A DNA stretch of 64,000 nucleotides, from positions 122,951,752 through 123,015,751 of the forward strand of contig CM045762.1 of NCBI GenBank assembly GCA_025200525.1, written 5' to 3'. The notes under the pieces were generated by a model. It searched no databases. It was given only the letters and a program-made list of their open reading frames with translations, and was not told the origin of the DNA. Numbering within the stretch: the first letter of the stretch is position 1; every line of letters starts with the position of its first letter. A program made the translations under genes and the position numbers. This stretch comes from Camellia lanceoleosa (Eukaryota > Streptophyta > Magnoliopsida > Ericales > Theaceae). Shown piece by piece: positions 1 to 10,529 of this stretch.

Positions 1-2676
1 GACATGTAAACATGCAAGGAATGACATGCGAAGGTGCAATTAGCATACGCAATGCTATGAACTACGAATGGCATACTCAATGCAAATGACGCTACATAGC
101 ATACACAACGCACATATGACGATGGACATACACAAAGGCATAATCAAGGCATACACAATGCGACGATCAAGCATGCAACAACATAGACATGGCATACACA
201 ATGCAAGATGGACTTAAACTAAAATGAATGGGTCTCAGCCACACTTAAATCAATGGCCAAACATGATGAAATTAGGCAACAAAAACACATGCAAACATGC
301 ACAAATGCAAGGGACCAAACCTAAGGCACCAAATGCAACTCTACCAAAGCATGGCAAGCATGAAATATGGCATACAATCACATATTTTCCAGCTCTGAAA
401 TGACATGCAAGATGGACCCAAATCATGTAAACATCTCACACAATGCATGCTAGATGGCCCGGATACCGAAACTAGTGAAGTGGATTACACTATAGGCATG
501 CAAAGCAATACTCAAATGGCCAAACCAGCCCCAAAAAGTCCCTATGCAGATCCAAGAAAGTAGGAAAATGGTTTAAAATGATGGCTTGAAAGGCATGGAA
601 ATGAAGCTCATGCAATGGCCCATAAATGAGGTATTTAAGCACGACTCTCAAACACATTTAAAGAGTGGAAAACATAGGAATATGGCACAAGTATAGGCTC
701 TGAAATGACATGCTCAATGACCTCAAAACATGAAAACACCACCATTCAAGCATGCAAGAAGCTTCAAAACTCAAAGATAGGCATGGACATTACACTACAA
801 GCATGCGTAGAAAGCATCATTCGACCATGAGGCACAAAAACAGAGCTAAGACAGTCCAAAACATGCACAAAATCAGTTTAAGGCATGGCCAAAAAGTGCT
901 AGAATCAAAGGCCAAAATAGCATGCAATGTAAGCTAGTAAAGAGGATTTGCACTACAAGCATGTGAGGCAATCAAGAGGCCACTAAATCAGCAAAATTTA
1001 GAGGTATGACATGCCCAATAAAGCCCAAAAACCCACTGAAACATGGTTAATGCATGCAAGAATGAGATGCTCCTTTGATAGGATATGAAGAGGGTTATTC
1101 CACACATGCAAGATGGACACCAAATATGGCAAAAAAAAGCTCTGGAAAGAGCCTATGCAGGTCCTAAAACCCACCAAAAATGGCCTGAAACATGGCTTTG
1201 AAGCATGTAAATAAGGGCTCCTTTGTTAGGCCAAATATGCTAGTAAACAAGACAAGGGGTGAGAGGGTCACCCCTCTCTGATTTTGGTGCTCAAAACAGC
1301 ATGCTAGCCACTGAAAATCCATTGGATTTCAGTGGCTAAAAGTCCAAACAAAGGTCAATGCAAAGGCCCTAATGCATGGCTCAAAATAAGTTGAAATGAA
1401 GCATGCAAGGGGGTAGATGACCCCCAACAAAAAAATGATCTTAAATAAACATGTTAAGGACCTCAAAATAAGACTTTTTTTAGTTTATGACAAAGCCCAA
1501 ATATGCTTGAAAGTATAGCTAAAAGATGAAGCAAAATAAAGACCAAAAGAGGGAATAGGGTGTTACCCTTGAAGCTCAAGCACTCCGAGAACCACGGACC
1601 AAAACAGCAACTCCTTAGCCTCTGAAAACAAGCTCCAAGGTGCTTAGGTTGATAGTGGAAGTGTTGTACTAGGAGATGGTATGCAAAGGGGTCAAGAACT
1701 AGGCCCTTTTTGATCTTGAATGTAGAGATATAGAGAGAGAGGTATGTATGCCTTAGAACAAAATTTTGAACCTTTGCTAATGAGGGAGAGGGTCTCTCTT
1801 ATAGCCAAAGAGGTCCAAAGCTTCTCCAAGAAGCTTAAAACCAGGAGTGAAGATCCTCCATACACGTGTATGGAGGATCCAGTCTATGCCCTCCAGCTGG
1901 CACAGCTGGAATCAACTCAGTGAGACAGAAAAGGGGGAAGCTGGCCGACCAGTTCAAGTGGTCAGCCGACTAGGTCAAAAGGGTCAAGTCTCAAAAGCTG
2001 GTCGGCAGCCTCCTAGGGTGGTCTCCTAATGGTGTAGTGGGAGACCAGCAATTGTGGCCCAAAAGTGAGGGACACCAACTTCCTGACAAGAAACCGGCCG
2101 GTGGGAGAAAAGGTGGTCTCCAAGAGAAAAGGTGGTCTCCCACCCTTATACCACCTTCCAAACAATGAAACCAAGGTCCAAGCCAAAAATGAACGGAGAC
2201 GGATGCGAAACGAGGGCTCGGGGGTCAAAATGCGCAGCCGGGTGCCCCGAAAACAGGCTGCTAAGCATCGAAGGTGGCGTACGACCACAAAGTTGGTCTC
2301 CCGGGCCACAGTGTCCCTCTAGAGAGAGGAAACAAGGTGTGTGCCAAAATCGAGCAAAGCGGAGAAAGTTAAGCGATCCGAACGAAGCGCATGGCCGACG
2401 GCTCAAAACCGAATCGGTCTCCAAATGGGAGCAGTGGTCTCGACCACGCAGTAGCCTCGACCAGCGAGGATGGTCTACGAGACCTCTCCCTCCCTTCGCG
2501 AAGAGAAAACAGAACCTGGTTTGCAAACCGAGGCAAAGCACAAAAGAGTCCTGAGGTCTGGAGGTAAGGCTCTTAGCCGAGACTCTGTAATCTCAGAACG
2601 AGCACAACATGCGTCATCACCGAGCGCTTAATCGATGACGTCTGAGTCTTAAGGTCGGTCAAAAATGGGGTGTTTA
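1..2676. mobile_element. LTR-like segment, left end outside the window
   Basis: The segment ends at 2676 in TGGGGTGTTTACA. Read on the minus strand, 2676 downward resembles the first ~34 bases of the LTR that starts at 8978 (TGTARACACCCC, then a GACCGRCC core and TAAGACT). I infer the terminus of a related LTR, most simply in minus orientation with its beginning at 2676. A plus-strand LTR end cannot be excluded because such LTRs have inverted-repeat tips. Bases 1-1600 are rich in short degenerate repeats of the type ATGGCATACACAATGCA. Bases 1890-2520 are GC-richer, with many GGTCTC and CGACCAG words. Short open frames here (752-937, 1847-2554) lack any recognisable motif and I do not call them genes. 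Confidence 0.5.
1852..1879. repeat. 28-bp perfect palindrome centred on ACACGTGT
   Basis: Bases 1852-1865 (GATCCTCCATACAC) are the exact reverse complement of 1866-1879, with no spacer. The centre is a CACGTG (G-box) core. A second near-palindrome, TCCAGCTG / CAGCTGGA with a 3-nt spacer, follows at about 1889-1907. Both lie in the LTR-like segment, so a regulatory role is possible but not shown. Confidence 0.85.
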
Positions 2677-2766
2677 CACTGACCTCCTTAGCTCCTTAGC
2701 TTTCAAACCGTGATTCAAAATATTCAATGATCAACCAAAGTGTAAGGCTTGCATAGCCGAAATGGA

Positions 2767-3735
2767 GGCAACCCTTGAACTAGGGGCAAGAAGGTACCAC
2801 CCTTGAGAGGCTTGCTGGGCTGAAAACTCAGAAGGGCGACCCAGGCAAAAGTTAGAGCAAAAAAAAAAGAAAAAAAAAATGATGATAAAAAATTAAAAAA
2901 AATAAAAAATGAGAAAAAATAAAAAAAAATGAAAAGCTCGCAAGGTTGAAAACCCGAAAGGGCAGCTTTGGCAAAAGTTAGAGCATAAAAGGAGAGTGTC
3001 AATACCCGAGCGAACCTTAGCCAGAACTACGTTGAGCTTGTGATGCAGATTAAAAACAGCCCTTGAACTAGGGGCAAGAAGGTCAGATGTGATGTAGATC
3101 GGAAATAGCCCTTGATTCAGATCGGAAACAGCCCTTAAACTAGGGGCAAGAAGGTCGGACATGAGTTAGATTGAAATCAACCCTTGAACTAGGGACAATG
3201 ATGTGATTTTAGATTTGAAACAACCCTTGAACTAGGGGCAAAAGGTTAGATGTGATCAAAAAGTTAAAAACTGGATTGTTTCCCAATGAAGACCGGAAAA
3301 AAAAAAAGGCAAAACCCAGAATTTGAGAGAAGAAGGACAATTGAATTCCTATCCACTACACTAGGGGCAAATGCAGACCCAATTAGCCTAGTCCCTACAT
3401 CATCATATCTACTGGTCAAGTGTAGCAGTCGTTCATAGATGGCCTAGAGATTTCACAACCAATCAACATGGACTAGCTAAAACGAAAATACCACCCTCAA
3501 GAGGCTCGCTGGGCTGAAAACCCGAAAGGGCGACCTAGGCAAAAGTTAGAGCAAAAAAGTAAAAACTAGAGAAAAAAAATGAATGAAAGAAAAAAACGAA
3601 TATATATATATAGAAAAATGAAAAAAAAAAAAAAAAAAAAAGCTCGCAAGGTTGAAAACCTGAAAGGGCGGCTTTGGCAAAAGTTAGAGCACAAAAGGAG
3701 AGTGTTAATACCTGAGTGAACCTTAGCCGGAACTA
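2767..3735 (+). repeat. Duplicated block plus CCTTGAACTAGGGGCAA repeats
   Basis: A block containing GAGGCT(T/C)GCTGGGCTGAAAA, an A-rich stretch and GAAAGGGC(A/G)GCTTTGGCAA occurs at about 2800-3030 and again at about 3495-3735, ~700 bp apart. Between and around these copies, the phrase CCTTGAACTAGGGGCAAGAA recurs with variation at about 2771, 3060, 3135, 3180 and 3222. The A-rich linkers create spurious minus-strand ORFs rich in Phe. Confidence 0.75.
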
Positions 3736-4560
3736 CGTTGGCCTGATTCCTATCTTTAGGATACGTAGGTAGTTTCATCTTGAAGTTCGGCCCCATCATT
3801 TTTTAACTCATTCATCTGTCCATGTTTGATTGGTGTATCTTTAGTTGACTTGGCTTTCCTATCCATGTTTGCTTGATTTGTCTTCGATTCGGTCGATTCG
3901 CTTGGCTTCATTCAGTTCGGTTCAGTTCGGTTATCACCATTGCTACAACAGAACCAATTCAGGATTATCTGGTTCGGGGCTATACATCCCAATGGTTGAT
4001 TCCATGTTGGTTGGGTAGTGACCATTTGCAAAAATATGTTTTGATTAATTTGAATGAAGTTGATTGATTTTCTCAAAAATTATTCCATTTTTGCAAAACT
4101 TGGACCATTCTTTGGATTTAAAAAAGGAAAATTTTTAGTGCCCATAGCTTAGCTTATATGATTTCAAAACAGAAAATGGAATAAGTATGCTAATCTAACT
4201 CTCATGTTGATCAAAACATTTTTACAAAAAAAATCAAGAGACAAAAAAGGGTCAAGGCAATGAACCAGGGGCATAGTCGAGTTAGAGATTCTGTCTTCTC
4301 CATCGCTTGAGTCAACTATTCAGTGTATATAAGTGTGTATTCATACCAATTAGGGTATTTATACCAGTCAGTGTATATAAGTGTGTTTGGATTTTTTTGC
4401 TTCATTCTTCTTTCGTTAAGTCATTCTTTGATTCAGGTCAGTATAGAATCAATGTTCAATTCAGAGTTCAAAATTCAATCACTCTCAAATTCAATCAAAC
4501 AAAAATGTTTTCAAGTTCAAGGTGATATGCCAGTCACGCCATTGATGTGCAAAAACTAAA
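3736..4560. other. Non-coding retrotransposon 3' region
   Basis: No convincing gene. It contains a short TTCGGTT/TTCAGTTCGG repeat near 3885-3930 and a direct repeat of CAGT(G)TATATAAGTGTGT near 4320-4386. Small ORFs at 3873-4067 and 4307-4559 have no motif and overlap one another. Confidence 0.5.
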
Positions 4561-4565
4561 CTGAT

Positions 4566-4571
4566 TTTATT
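4566..4571 (-). terminator. Candidate AATAAA polyadenylation signal for the antisense ORF
   Basis: The minus strand reads AATAAA here, about 270 bases past the stop of the ORF at 4840-5328 and just after a long TTTTG-repeat tract (4600-4720). This is a plausible 3' end for an antisense transcript. It is inference from position and motif only. Confidence 0.35.
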
Positions 4572-4599
4572 GCAGTCGGGGGAGGACATCCCCGATTAC

Positions 4600-4617
4600 A
4601 GAGACACAAAAAAAAAA

Positions 4618-4648
<31 letters not shown>

Positions 4649-4720
4649 CAAAACAAAAAAACAAAACCAAAACCAAAACAACAAACCCAGAAAAACAAAA
4701 TAAAATAAAATAAAAGAGAG
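4600..4720. repeat. A-rich / (AAAAC)n low-complexity tract
   Basis: Poly-A is followed by about six AAAAC pentamers and then AAAAT pentamers on the plus strand. The minus-strand ORF at 4567-4794, made of Phe and Cys, is an artefact of this tract. Confidence 0.85.
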
Positions 4721-4839
4721 TAACATTTTCTTAGTTTTCCAGTAGCAGCCCGGCGATGAAGATTACAATCGGCTTCATTTGGCTTCATTTGCACGCAGCT
4801 TCGTCGCCCGGCTTTACCATTAGCTGCCTCACTTCATCT

Positions 4840-5328
4840 TTACTCTTTCGAAGCTTTTGAAGACTCTGCCTCAGCTTTGGCAAAGCTTCTGAAGGAGATT
4901 ATTCCTCGCCGGCCATCAAATTGGTTGTGTGAAGAAACTCCGAATCGAGCCACGGAGGTGGCCTGTCGTTTCAGTTCTTTGCTCTGCTTTCTCAGCGCAC
5001 TGATTTCTACTCGAGCATCTTTGTACATACGTTGGAGGAGGGAGAGTTGTGCATTTAACTGATGTACCTCACACGTCCTATTTTGCAATCGATGGGACAA
5101 GTTGGAGACCGTAGTCACGGTCTCCACACATGACCTCAGCATATACGAGTTTGCTTCGATGTCAGACTGTGCCGCCATGATTTGTTCAATTGACATCACT
5201 AGAAAGTCAAAAACAGGAGAAGGAGGAGGAGCTCGTGGTTGAGGTTCAGGGGAGTCGGAATCGGTCATCTCTATTGTGGACTCGTTTAGATTTGGAAAAA
5301 GAGTGAGAGAACCTTGTGAAGATGCCAT
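4840..5328 (-). CDS. Antisense coiled-coil ORF (162 aa) upstream of the 3' LTR
   Basis: An uninterrupted minus-strand frame from an ATG at 5328 to a stop at 4840. The first ~40 residues are acidic and Pro/Ser-rich ([16 protein letters not shown]). Residues ~45-135 are heptad-like with many Leu, Gln, Arg and Glu (for example [14 protein letters not shown] and [14 protein letters not shown]), which suggests a coiled coil. The C-terminus is Ser/Lys/Glu-rich. No catalytic motif is visible. It is antisense to the retrotransposon whose 3' LTR begins at 8978. Additional antisense ORFs between pol and the 3' LTR are known from Tat-lineage elements (Grande, for example), so I infer such an accessory ORF. 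A TATA-like run lies upstream at about 5610-5625 and an AATAAA downstream. Function unknown; a captured host fragment is the alternative. Confidence 0.55.
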   Translation of the reverse strand: MASSQGSLTLFPNLNESTIEMTDSDSPEPQPRAPPPSPVFDFLVMSIEQIMAAQSDIEANSYMLRSCVETVTTVSNLSHRLQNRTCEVHQLNAQLSLLQRMYKDARVEISALRKQSKELKRQATSVARFGVSSHNQFDGRRGIISFRSFAKAEAESSKASKE

Positions 5329-5611
5329 GGCAGAGAAGAGTAATACAAAAGAAAGAGGTTCCAGAGTGGTGGCAGAGAAAGTTTGTAGGCTTTTGCTCTA
5401 CCTCTCTCTTTCGCAGGCCTCAACTTAAGAAGATAATGAAGCCAAAGAAGAAGACAAAGAGGGAGGAAGGCTCAAGACGATCATTGACAATTGGGGCAGG
5501 ATTGGATAGCATGTCGGTCAGGCGCCGCGATTGTTGAAATCGCGCAACAGACATAACGCTCGAAGAAGATAAAGGAAGAGAGAGTGAGACAAAAATAGGA
5601 GAAGCGGGAGA

Positions 5612-5690
5612 GTTGCATATATATGTGTATATGTATTGTATATTTATGTATTATATACATTTATTCGACTATTTTTGTCACAAGAGTGAC
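5612..5690. repeat. AT-rich TATATG repeat, possible TATA source for the antisense ORF
   Basis: A run of TATATG/TATGTAT words. Read on the minus strand it offers TATA-like sequence about 280 bases upstream of the ATG at 5328. Similar AT runs recur at 5793-5835 and 6045-6210. Confidence 0.5.
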
Positions 5691-5933
5691 TTGGTGAAGT
5701 GGTTTGATTCGACGTTTGAAGGATGGAAGGCTGAGCCCGAGGTCAGGGGTTCGAACCCCACAACAAATGTTTCTTTTGTTTTCTTTTGGTTATATATATA
5801 TATATGTCTCGTATACCTAAGTATTATATATATTTGTTTGAATTATTTGTCACAAAAGTGGCTTGGTTCAGTGGTTCAGCTCAATGGTTGAGGACTAGAA
5901 GACTAAGCTTGAGATCAGAGGGTCGAACCCCCG
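5688..5933 (+). repeat. Tandem pair of tRNA-like (SINE-head-like) units
   Basis: Two units 173 bp apart each have a box-A-like TGGTNNAGTGG (5692-5702; 5865-5875) and a box-B-like GGKTCGAACCCC (5748-5758; 5921-5933). The A-to-B start spacing is exactly 56 bp in both. Both are preceded by TTTGTCACAA(G/A)AGTG. They do not fold as a complete tRNA by eye. The best reading is a duplicated tRNA-derived SINE head inside the retrotransposon. Pol III activity is not shown. Confidence 0.5.
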
Positions 5934-6039
5934 TATCCATGGATTTTGTGATTTTCATTTCGTTTTTGTGTACGTGTGCTAACATTAGCAAACAGAATAT
6001 GCCTTCTCAGTAACGGCATCTTCCTACCGATCGTGGCGA

Positions 6040-6215
6040 ATATTCCCCACTGTATATATTAGTGTATATATCAGATATGCATGTCGTATATACTTGTATA
6101 TATACTGTATATGTCTGTATATGTATGTTATTTGTCTGTATATATATACCGTATATATCTGTGTATATATCCGTCTCTGTCTGTGTATATGTCTGCACAT
6201 GAATATGTGTATACC
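6040..6215. repeat. TGTATATA-type AT microsatellite
   Basis: An irregular run of TATATGTCTG/TGTATATAC words leading directly into the 27-bp minisatellite. Overlapping ORFs on both strands here are artefacts. Confidence 0.8.
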
Positions 6216-6224
6216 GTATCGATT

Positions 6225-6935
6225 ACACTCACTTCGTGCATCTATCGCATGTCGCACCCGCCTTATGCATCTATCCCACATCACACCCGCCTCGTGCATT
6301 TATCGCACGATCGCACCCATTCTGTGCATCTATCACACAATAATCGCACTGTCTTGTGCATCAATTCAATCGCGCTATCTTACGCATCGCACTGTCTTGT
6401 GCATCAATTCAATCGCGCTATTTTGCGCATCGCACTATCTTGTGCATCAAATTCAATCACACTGTCTTGTGCATCAATTCAATAGTGCTATCTTGCACAT
6501 CGTACTATTTTGTGCATTTCAAATTCAATCGCACTGTCTTGTGCAATCTCAATTCCATCACGCTGTCTTATGCATCACATTATTTTGTGCATTTCAATTC
6601 AATCGCGCTGTCCTATGCATCGTACTGTCTTGTGCATTTCAAATTCAATCGCGCTGTCTTGTGCATCAAATTCAATCGCATTGTCTTGTGCATCAAATTC
6701 AATCGCATTGTCTTGTGCATTAAATTCAATCACGCTCTTTTGCGCATTGCACTGTCCTGTGCAATTCAAATTCAATCGCGCTATCTTGCGCATCGCACTG
6801 TCTTGTGCAATTTCAATTCCATCACACTGTTGTGTGCATATCAATTCCATCGTGCTATTTTGCGCATGCATTGTCTTGTGCAATTTCAATTCCATCGCAC
6901 TATCTTGTGCACTCTTCGGGTCTAGGAGATCTTAA
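6225..6935 (+). repeat. Minisatellite with a ~27-bp unit
   Basis: The unit is close to AATCGC(A/G)(C/T)TGTCTTGTGCATCA plus ATTC. Around 6655-6740 successive units are exactly 27 bp apart; elsewhere they are 30-60 bp apart with variation. Because 27 is a multiple of three, several frames stay open on both strands. This explains the overlapping ORFs at 6081-6485, 6094-6723, 6356-6925, 6510-6935 and the minus-strand 6599-6895, all rich in Cys, His, Ile, Ser and Leu. I do not call these genes. Confidence 0.9.
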
Positions 6936-7420
6936 ATCCTCTAAAGGTGCAATTCCTTTGGTGTTTGTCGTGCTCGAACGACTTCAGGCGGTCTGATATA
7001 GCCACCTGTCTATGTTTGCAATAAGTTCCTAGGAGAGCAACTGCAACGGTGGAAACTAGAGTTCGAATGGCCGAGGCCTAAAATGCAAAAGGTTCGGAAT
7101 TTCTGAGACTAAAGTCTAGTTTAAATACCCAGGGGTGTATTCCCGGCTTGAAATCTGTATGGCAGCCCCATAGGTTGAGGTAGCGTGTATGCGCCTCAAT
7201 TCTAGATACCGAATGAACCTAGTCTGTCACTCCGTTGGAGAATAGGGAAAGTTGTGAATATGATCAGAAAGAAAAGCGACATCAGTGGCTTCTACATGTA
7301 GAGGTTACACCTTGTCATTTTACCATACCTTCTTTCACTTGCGTGAGACACGTTTGGATTTCGAATCCATCTTTACTCCTTTTCACGTGAAACGTGTTAG
7401 GATGTGACGTTTACTTGGTT
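6936..7420. other. Non-coding spacer between two arrays
   Basis: No ORF of interest and no recognised motif. It separates the 27-bp minisatellite from the longer-period arrays. Confidence 0.5.
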
Positions 7421-7424
7421 AAAA

Positions 7425-7925
7425 CCTTCCCTCTCTCCGTATGAAATACGTTGAGATACGCTTGTTGGTTACACCATTGTCATTCTCCTTGGTTAAAACA
7501 TTCCCTCTCTCCGTATGAAATACGTTGAGATACGCCTGTTGGTTACACTATTGTTTTTCTACCTAGTTAAAACATTCCCCCTCTCCGTATAAAATACAGT
7601 TAGGTACGCCTGTTGGTTACACCATTGTTGTTCTCCTTGGTGAAAACCTTCCATCTCTCTGTATAAAATACGTTGAGATACGCCTGTTGGTTACACCATT
7701 GTCATTTTCCCTGGTTAAAACCTTCCCCCTCTCCGTATAAAATATGGTTAGGTACGCCTGGTGGTTACACCATTGTTTTTCTACCTGGTTAAAACCTTCT
7801 CCCTCTCCATATAAAATACGGTTAGATATGCCTGTTGGTTATACCATTGTTATTCTCCCCGGTTAAAACCTTTCCCCTCTCCGTATGAGATACGATTAGG
7901 TATGCCTATTGGTTACACCACCTTC
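7425..7925 (+). repeat. Tandem array, ~75-bp period, about 7 units
   Basis: The unit contains TGGTTAAAACCTTCC, CTCTCCGTATAAAATACG and CCTGTTGGTTACACCATTG. Copies of CTCTCCGTAT start near 7432, 7507, 7580, 7656, 7731, 7805 and 7877. Units differ by a few substitutions. Confidence 0.9.
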
Positions 7926-8700
7926 GCACCTTTCACGTGAAGCATGTTAGGATTTGTGTTCATTTTCCTGCACTCGCATGAAACGCGTTTGGATCTCATG
8001 TTCATTATTTCTCCTCTCGCGTAAGACGCGTTAGGATTGTAAATCGGTTAAAAACAGCAGGTGCGCTTATCTATTTACACCACCACTTCTCCTCTCGCGT
8101 GAGACGCGTTAGGATTGCAAATCGGTTAAAAGCAGCAGGTGTGCTTGTCTGTTTACACCATCCCTTCTTCTCTCGCATGAGACGTGTTAGGATTGTAAAC
8201 TGGTTAAAAATAGCAGATGAGCCTGTCTGTTTACACCACCCCTTCTCTTCTCGCGTGAGACGCGTTAGGATTTCAAATTGGTTAAAAACAGCAGGTGAGC
8301 CTGTCTGTTTACACCACCCCTTCTCCTCTCGCATGAGACGCGTTGGGATTGCAAATCAGTTAAAAACAGCAGGTGCGCCTATTTGTTTACACCACTCATT
8401 CTCCTCTCGCGTGAGACGCATTAGGTTGTTGATTCACTCGGTTAAAAACAACAGGTGCGCCTATTGTTTGCACCATCTTTCCTCCTTTCACGTATGACGC
8501 GTTAGGTCGTTGATTCACTCGGTTAAAAACATCAGGTGCGCCTGTTGTTTACATCATCTTTCCTCCTTTCGCATGAGACGCGTTAGGTTGTTGATTCACT
8601 CGGTTAAAAACATCAGGTGCGCCTGTTGTTTACACCATCTTTCCTCCTTTCGCGTGAGACGTGTTAGGATGTTGATTTCTCTTGGTTGAGGTCTTTCCTC
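7926..8700 (+). repeat. Tandem array, ~78-bp period, about 9 units
   Basis: The unit contains TCTCGCGTGAGACGCGTTAGG, GGTTAAAAACAGCAGGTG and CCTGTCTGTTTACACCA. The GGTTAAAA and TTACACCA words show common ancestry with the adjacent ~75-bp array. The ORFs at 8071-8334 (minus) and 8099-8497 (plus) are translations of the array. Confidence 0.9.
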
Positions 8701-8977
8701 TCTTGCATAATCATAAGTTTTTCAAAAATAATCGGCTTCGCATAGCGTATAAGTCGAGTTCTCAAAATCTTCTTGCATATCATTAGCATCTTGTCCCTGA
8801 ACTACGCTGGTTTGATTCCTTGCAATGGGATACGTAGGCAACATTCTGGTTCAGCCACTTGCATTTGCATCTTGTTTGTTTGCCCAAGTCTTACGGCCTT
8901 ATCAAAAGGGTCGTCTTTGGGCTTTGACATTCACTCACGTCATGAAATAACTTCGAGCTTTGTCAAAGAAGGGCAAC
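8701..8977 (+). other. Retrotransposon 3' leader with polypurine tract
   Basis: Holds the second AACTACG...GGATACGTAGG phrase (8804-8840) and a purine-rich stretch, CAAAGAAGGGCAAC, ending at 8977 directly before the LTR start. The small ORF 8773-8982 runs across the boundary and is not credible. Confidence 0.55.
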
Positions 8978-9165
8978 TGTAGACACCCCATTTTGACCGG
9001 CCCTAAGACTTGGGCACTTTCTTTTGAACACCCCATGATGTAAATTAGAATATGTCATTTTATGAATTTCTCAGCCAAAAAATCAGATTGAAGCTTTAAT
9101 CCCAAACCTCACCCATTTTAGCCAAATTATTAATTTGTAGTATTTTATAATTTTATAGGTGGTGT

Positions 9166-9173
9166 TATATAAA
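9166..9173 (+). promoter_or_regulatory. TATA box of the LTR promoter
   Basis: TATATAAA lies about 190 bases into the LTR, a usual place for a U3 TATA box. Transcription would start roughly 25-30 bases later. Inferred from position and motif. Confidence 0.45.
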
Positions 9174-9450
9174 GGGGTACATTTTAGCTAATTTTGAAAA
9201 ATAGAAAATAATACAAAAAAATGAAAAATGAAAAATAAAAAAATAGAAAATGAAAAATAAAAATTAAAAAAAATGGTCAGAATGATGGGTTGTGTTTTGA
9301 GTAGAAGAGTGGGTGGAGAATTATTATGGTGGAGAGAGTGGACAGCTAAAAAAAAAAAGGGAGGTGGTGGACAATGATTTTCAAAAGAGAGACACAGGGA
9401 ATATTTTTGTAGAAAGAAGAGGAGTTGGTTTGCTTTATGTATGTTAATTC

Positions 9451-9475
9451 GGGGGCGGGGGGGGGGGGGGGGGGG
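9451..9475 (+). repeat. G homopolymer tract (24 G in 25 bases)
   Basis: A run of G interrupted only by C at 9456, inside the LTR. Such a run could form G-quadruplexes. The exact length should be treated as uncertain in any assembly. Confidence 0.9.
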
Positions 9476-10394
9476 TTTCAAAGGTAGGTGGAGAAGATTG
9501 AAAAGAGAGGAGAGCATGTGAGAATGGCAGAAAAAAATGCAAAGGTCTCTCTCGTGAGTGAATAATGTAAGAGAGCATGTGAGAGCGGGTGGAGAGGGGG
9601 ACACAACTCTTCCCTCTCTGAAAAGCCATGAGGTCTCTCTTGAATTTTTTGAGCAATACGCACACTACACAGAGAGCGACCCACCATTCACATGGATACA
9701 CACTCACCAATACACAGCACACAGATAGCAACACACACACAGATTTTGGGAGAGTGAAGGAACAAAGCCATGAAGAAAAAAAAAAAGAAAAAAGAAAAGA
9801 GAAGACTGAGACACATAGCACACACCCCCAGCACACACAATACACGGCATACACACACACATCACTCCATGCACACCATACACAACACACTATACACACA
9901 CCATGCACACATACACATAGAAGACACACACAAATGGCACAAAGGGAGTGGGGTGGCTGTTCAGAGTTGCCTCTGCTCCCTCTCGGCACCTCTTCTTCCT
10001 CTCGGCATGCATCTCTCTCTCTCTACGCAGAAAGAGAAACACAGCAGCAGCTCGAGGAGACACACACACACGGCACACACCAAACCCATCTCTCTCTTCT
10101 CTCTCTAGACATTCCTAGGCAGCTCTCTCTCACACTCAGACACACAGACCATGCATACACACAGACAACACACAGCTCTTTCTCTCTCTCACACTAAAAC
10201 ACAACACACACACCATTCACACTCATCCACAACACACACCCAGCAGACAGAGGCACATGCATACACAATACACATACACCCACGACACACAGATACACTG
10301 AAGACAGACACACAGACGCATGGCCTCAGCTCTGGCCCTCTAGCGGTATCTCTATCTCTCTCTATGCTGGGTCTTTCTCTCTGCAATACACTCA

Positions 10395-10399
<5 letters not shown>

Positions 10400-10435
<36 letters not shown>

Positions 10436-10492
10436 GCATGGACGGATGAGAACATTATCTGGGCTGAATATACACAGATGGAAAAACAAGAC

Positions 10493-10525
<33 letters not shown>
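10400..10525. repeat. (CT)n microsatellites
   Basis: Two CT runs, about 10401-10430 and 10495-10523, in the CA/CT-rich part of the LTR. Confidence 0.9.

Positions 10526-10529
<4 letters not shown>

Larger units (their letters stand above)
2677..8977 (+). mobile_element. 3' internal region of a long-LTR (Tat/Ogre-like) retrotransposon
   Basis: The region lies immediately upstream of an LTR start at 8978 and ends in a purine-rich tract (about 8965-8977), as expected for a polypurine tract. It has no gag or pol core; those would lie left of the window or be lost. Two copies of a phrase of the form AACTACG(T/C)TGG..TGATTCC..GGATACGTAGG occur at about 3728 and 8804. I remember this phrase as common near the 3' LTR of plant Tat/Ogre-type elements. 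The region holds an antisense ORF, tRNA-like units and several tandem arrays, listed separately. Lineage assignment is inference. Confidence 0.55.

Noticed and set aside
5688..5933. Functional tRNA genes
   Set aside because: Box A/B motifs are present but acceptor and anticodon stems do not form by eye; more like SINE heads.
6081..6935. Overlapping long ORFs rich in Cys/His/Ile
   Set aside because: They are translations of the 27-bp minisatellite; several frames on both strands are open, and no domain or start context supports a gene.
7425..8700. Possible CRISPR array (regular ~75-78 bp repeats)
   Set aside because: The entire unit repeats with no unique spacers, units diverge gradually, and the context is a plant retrotransposon; this is a minisatellite.
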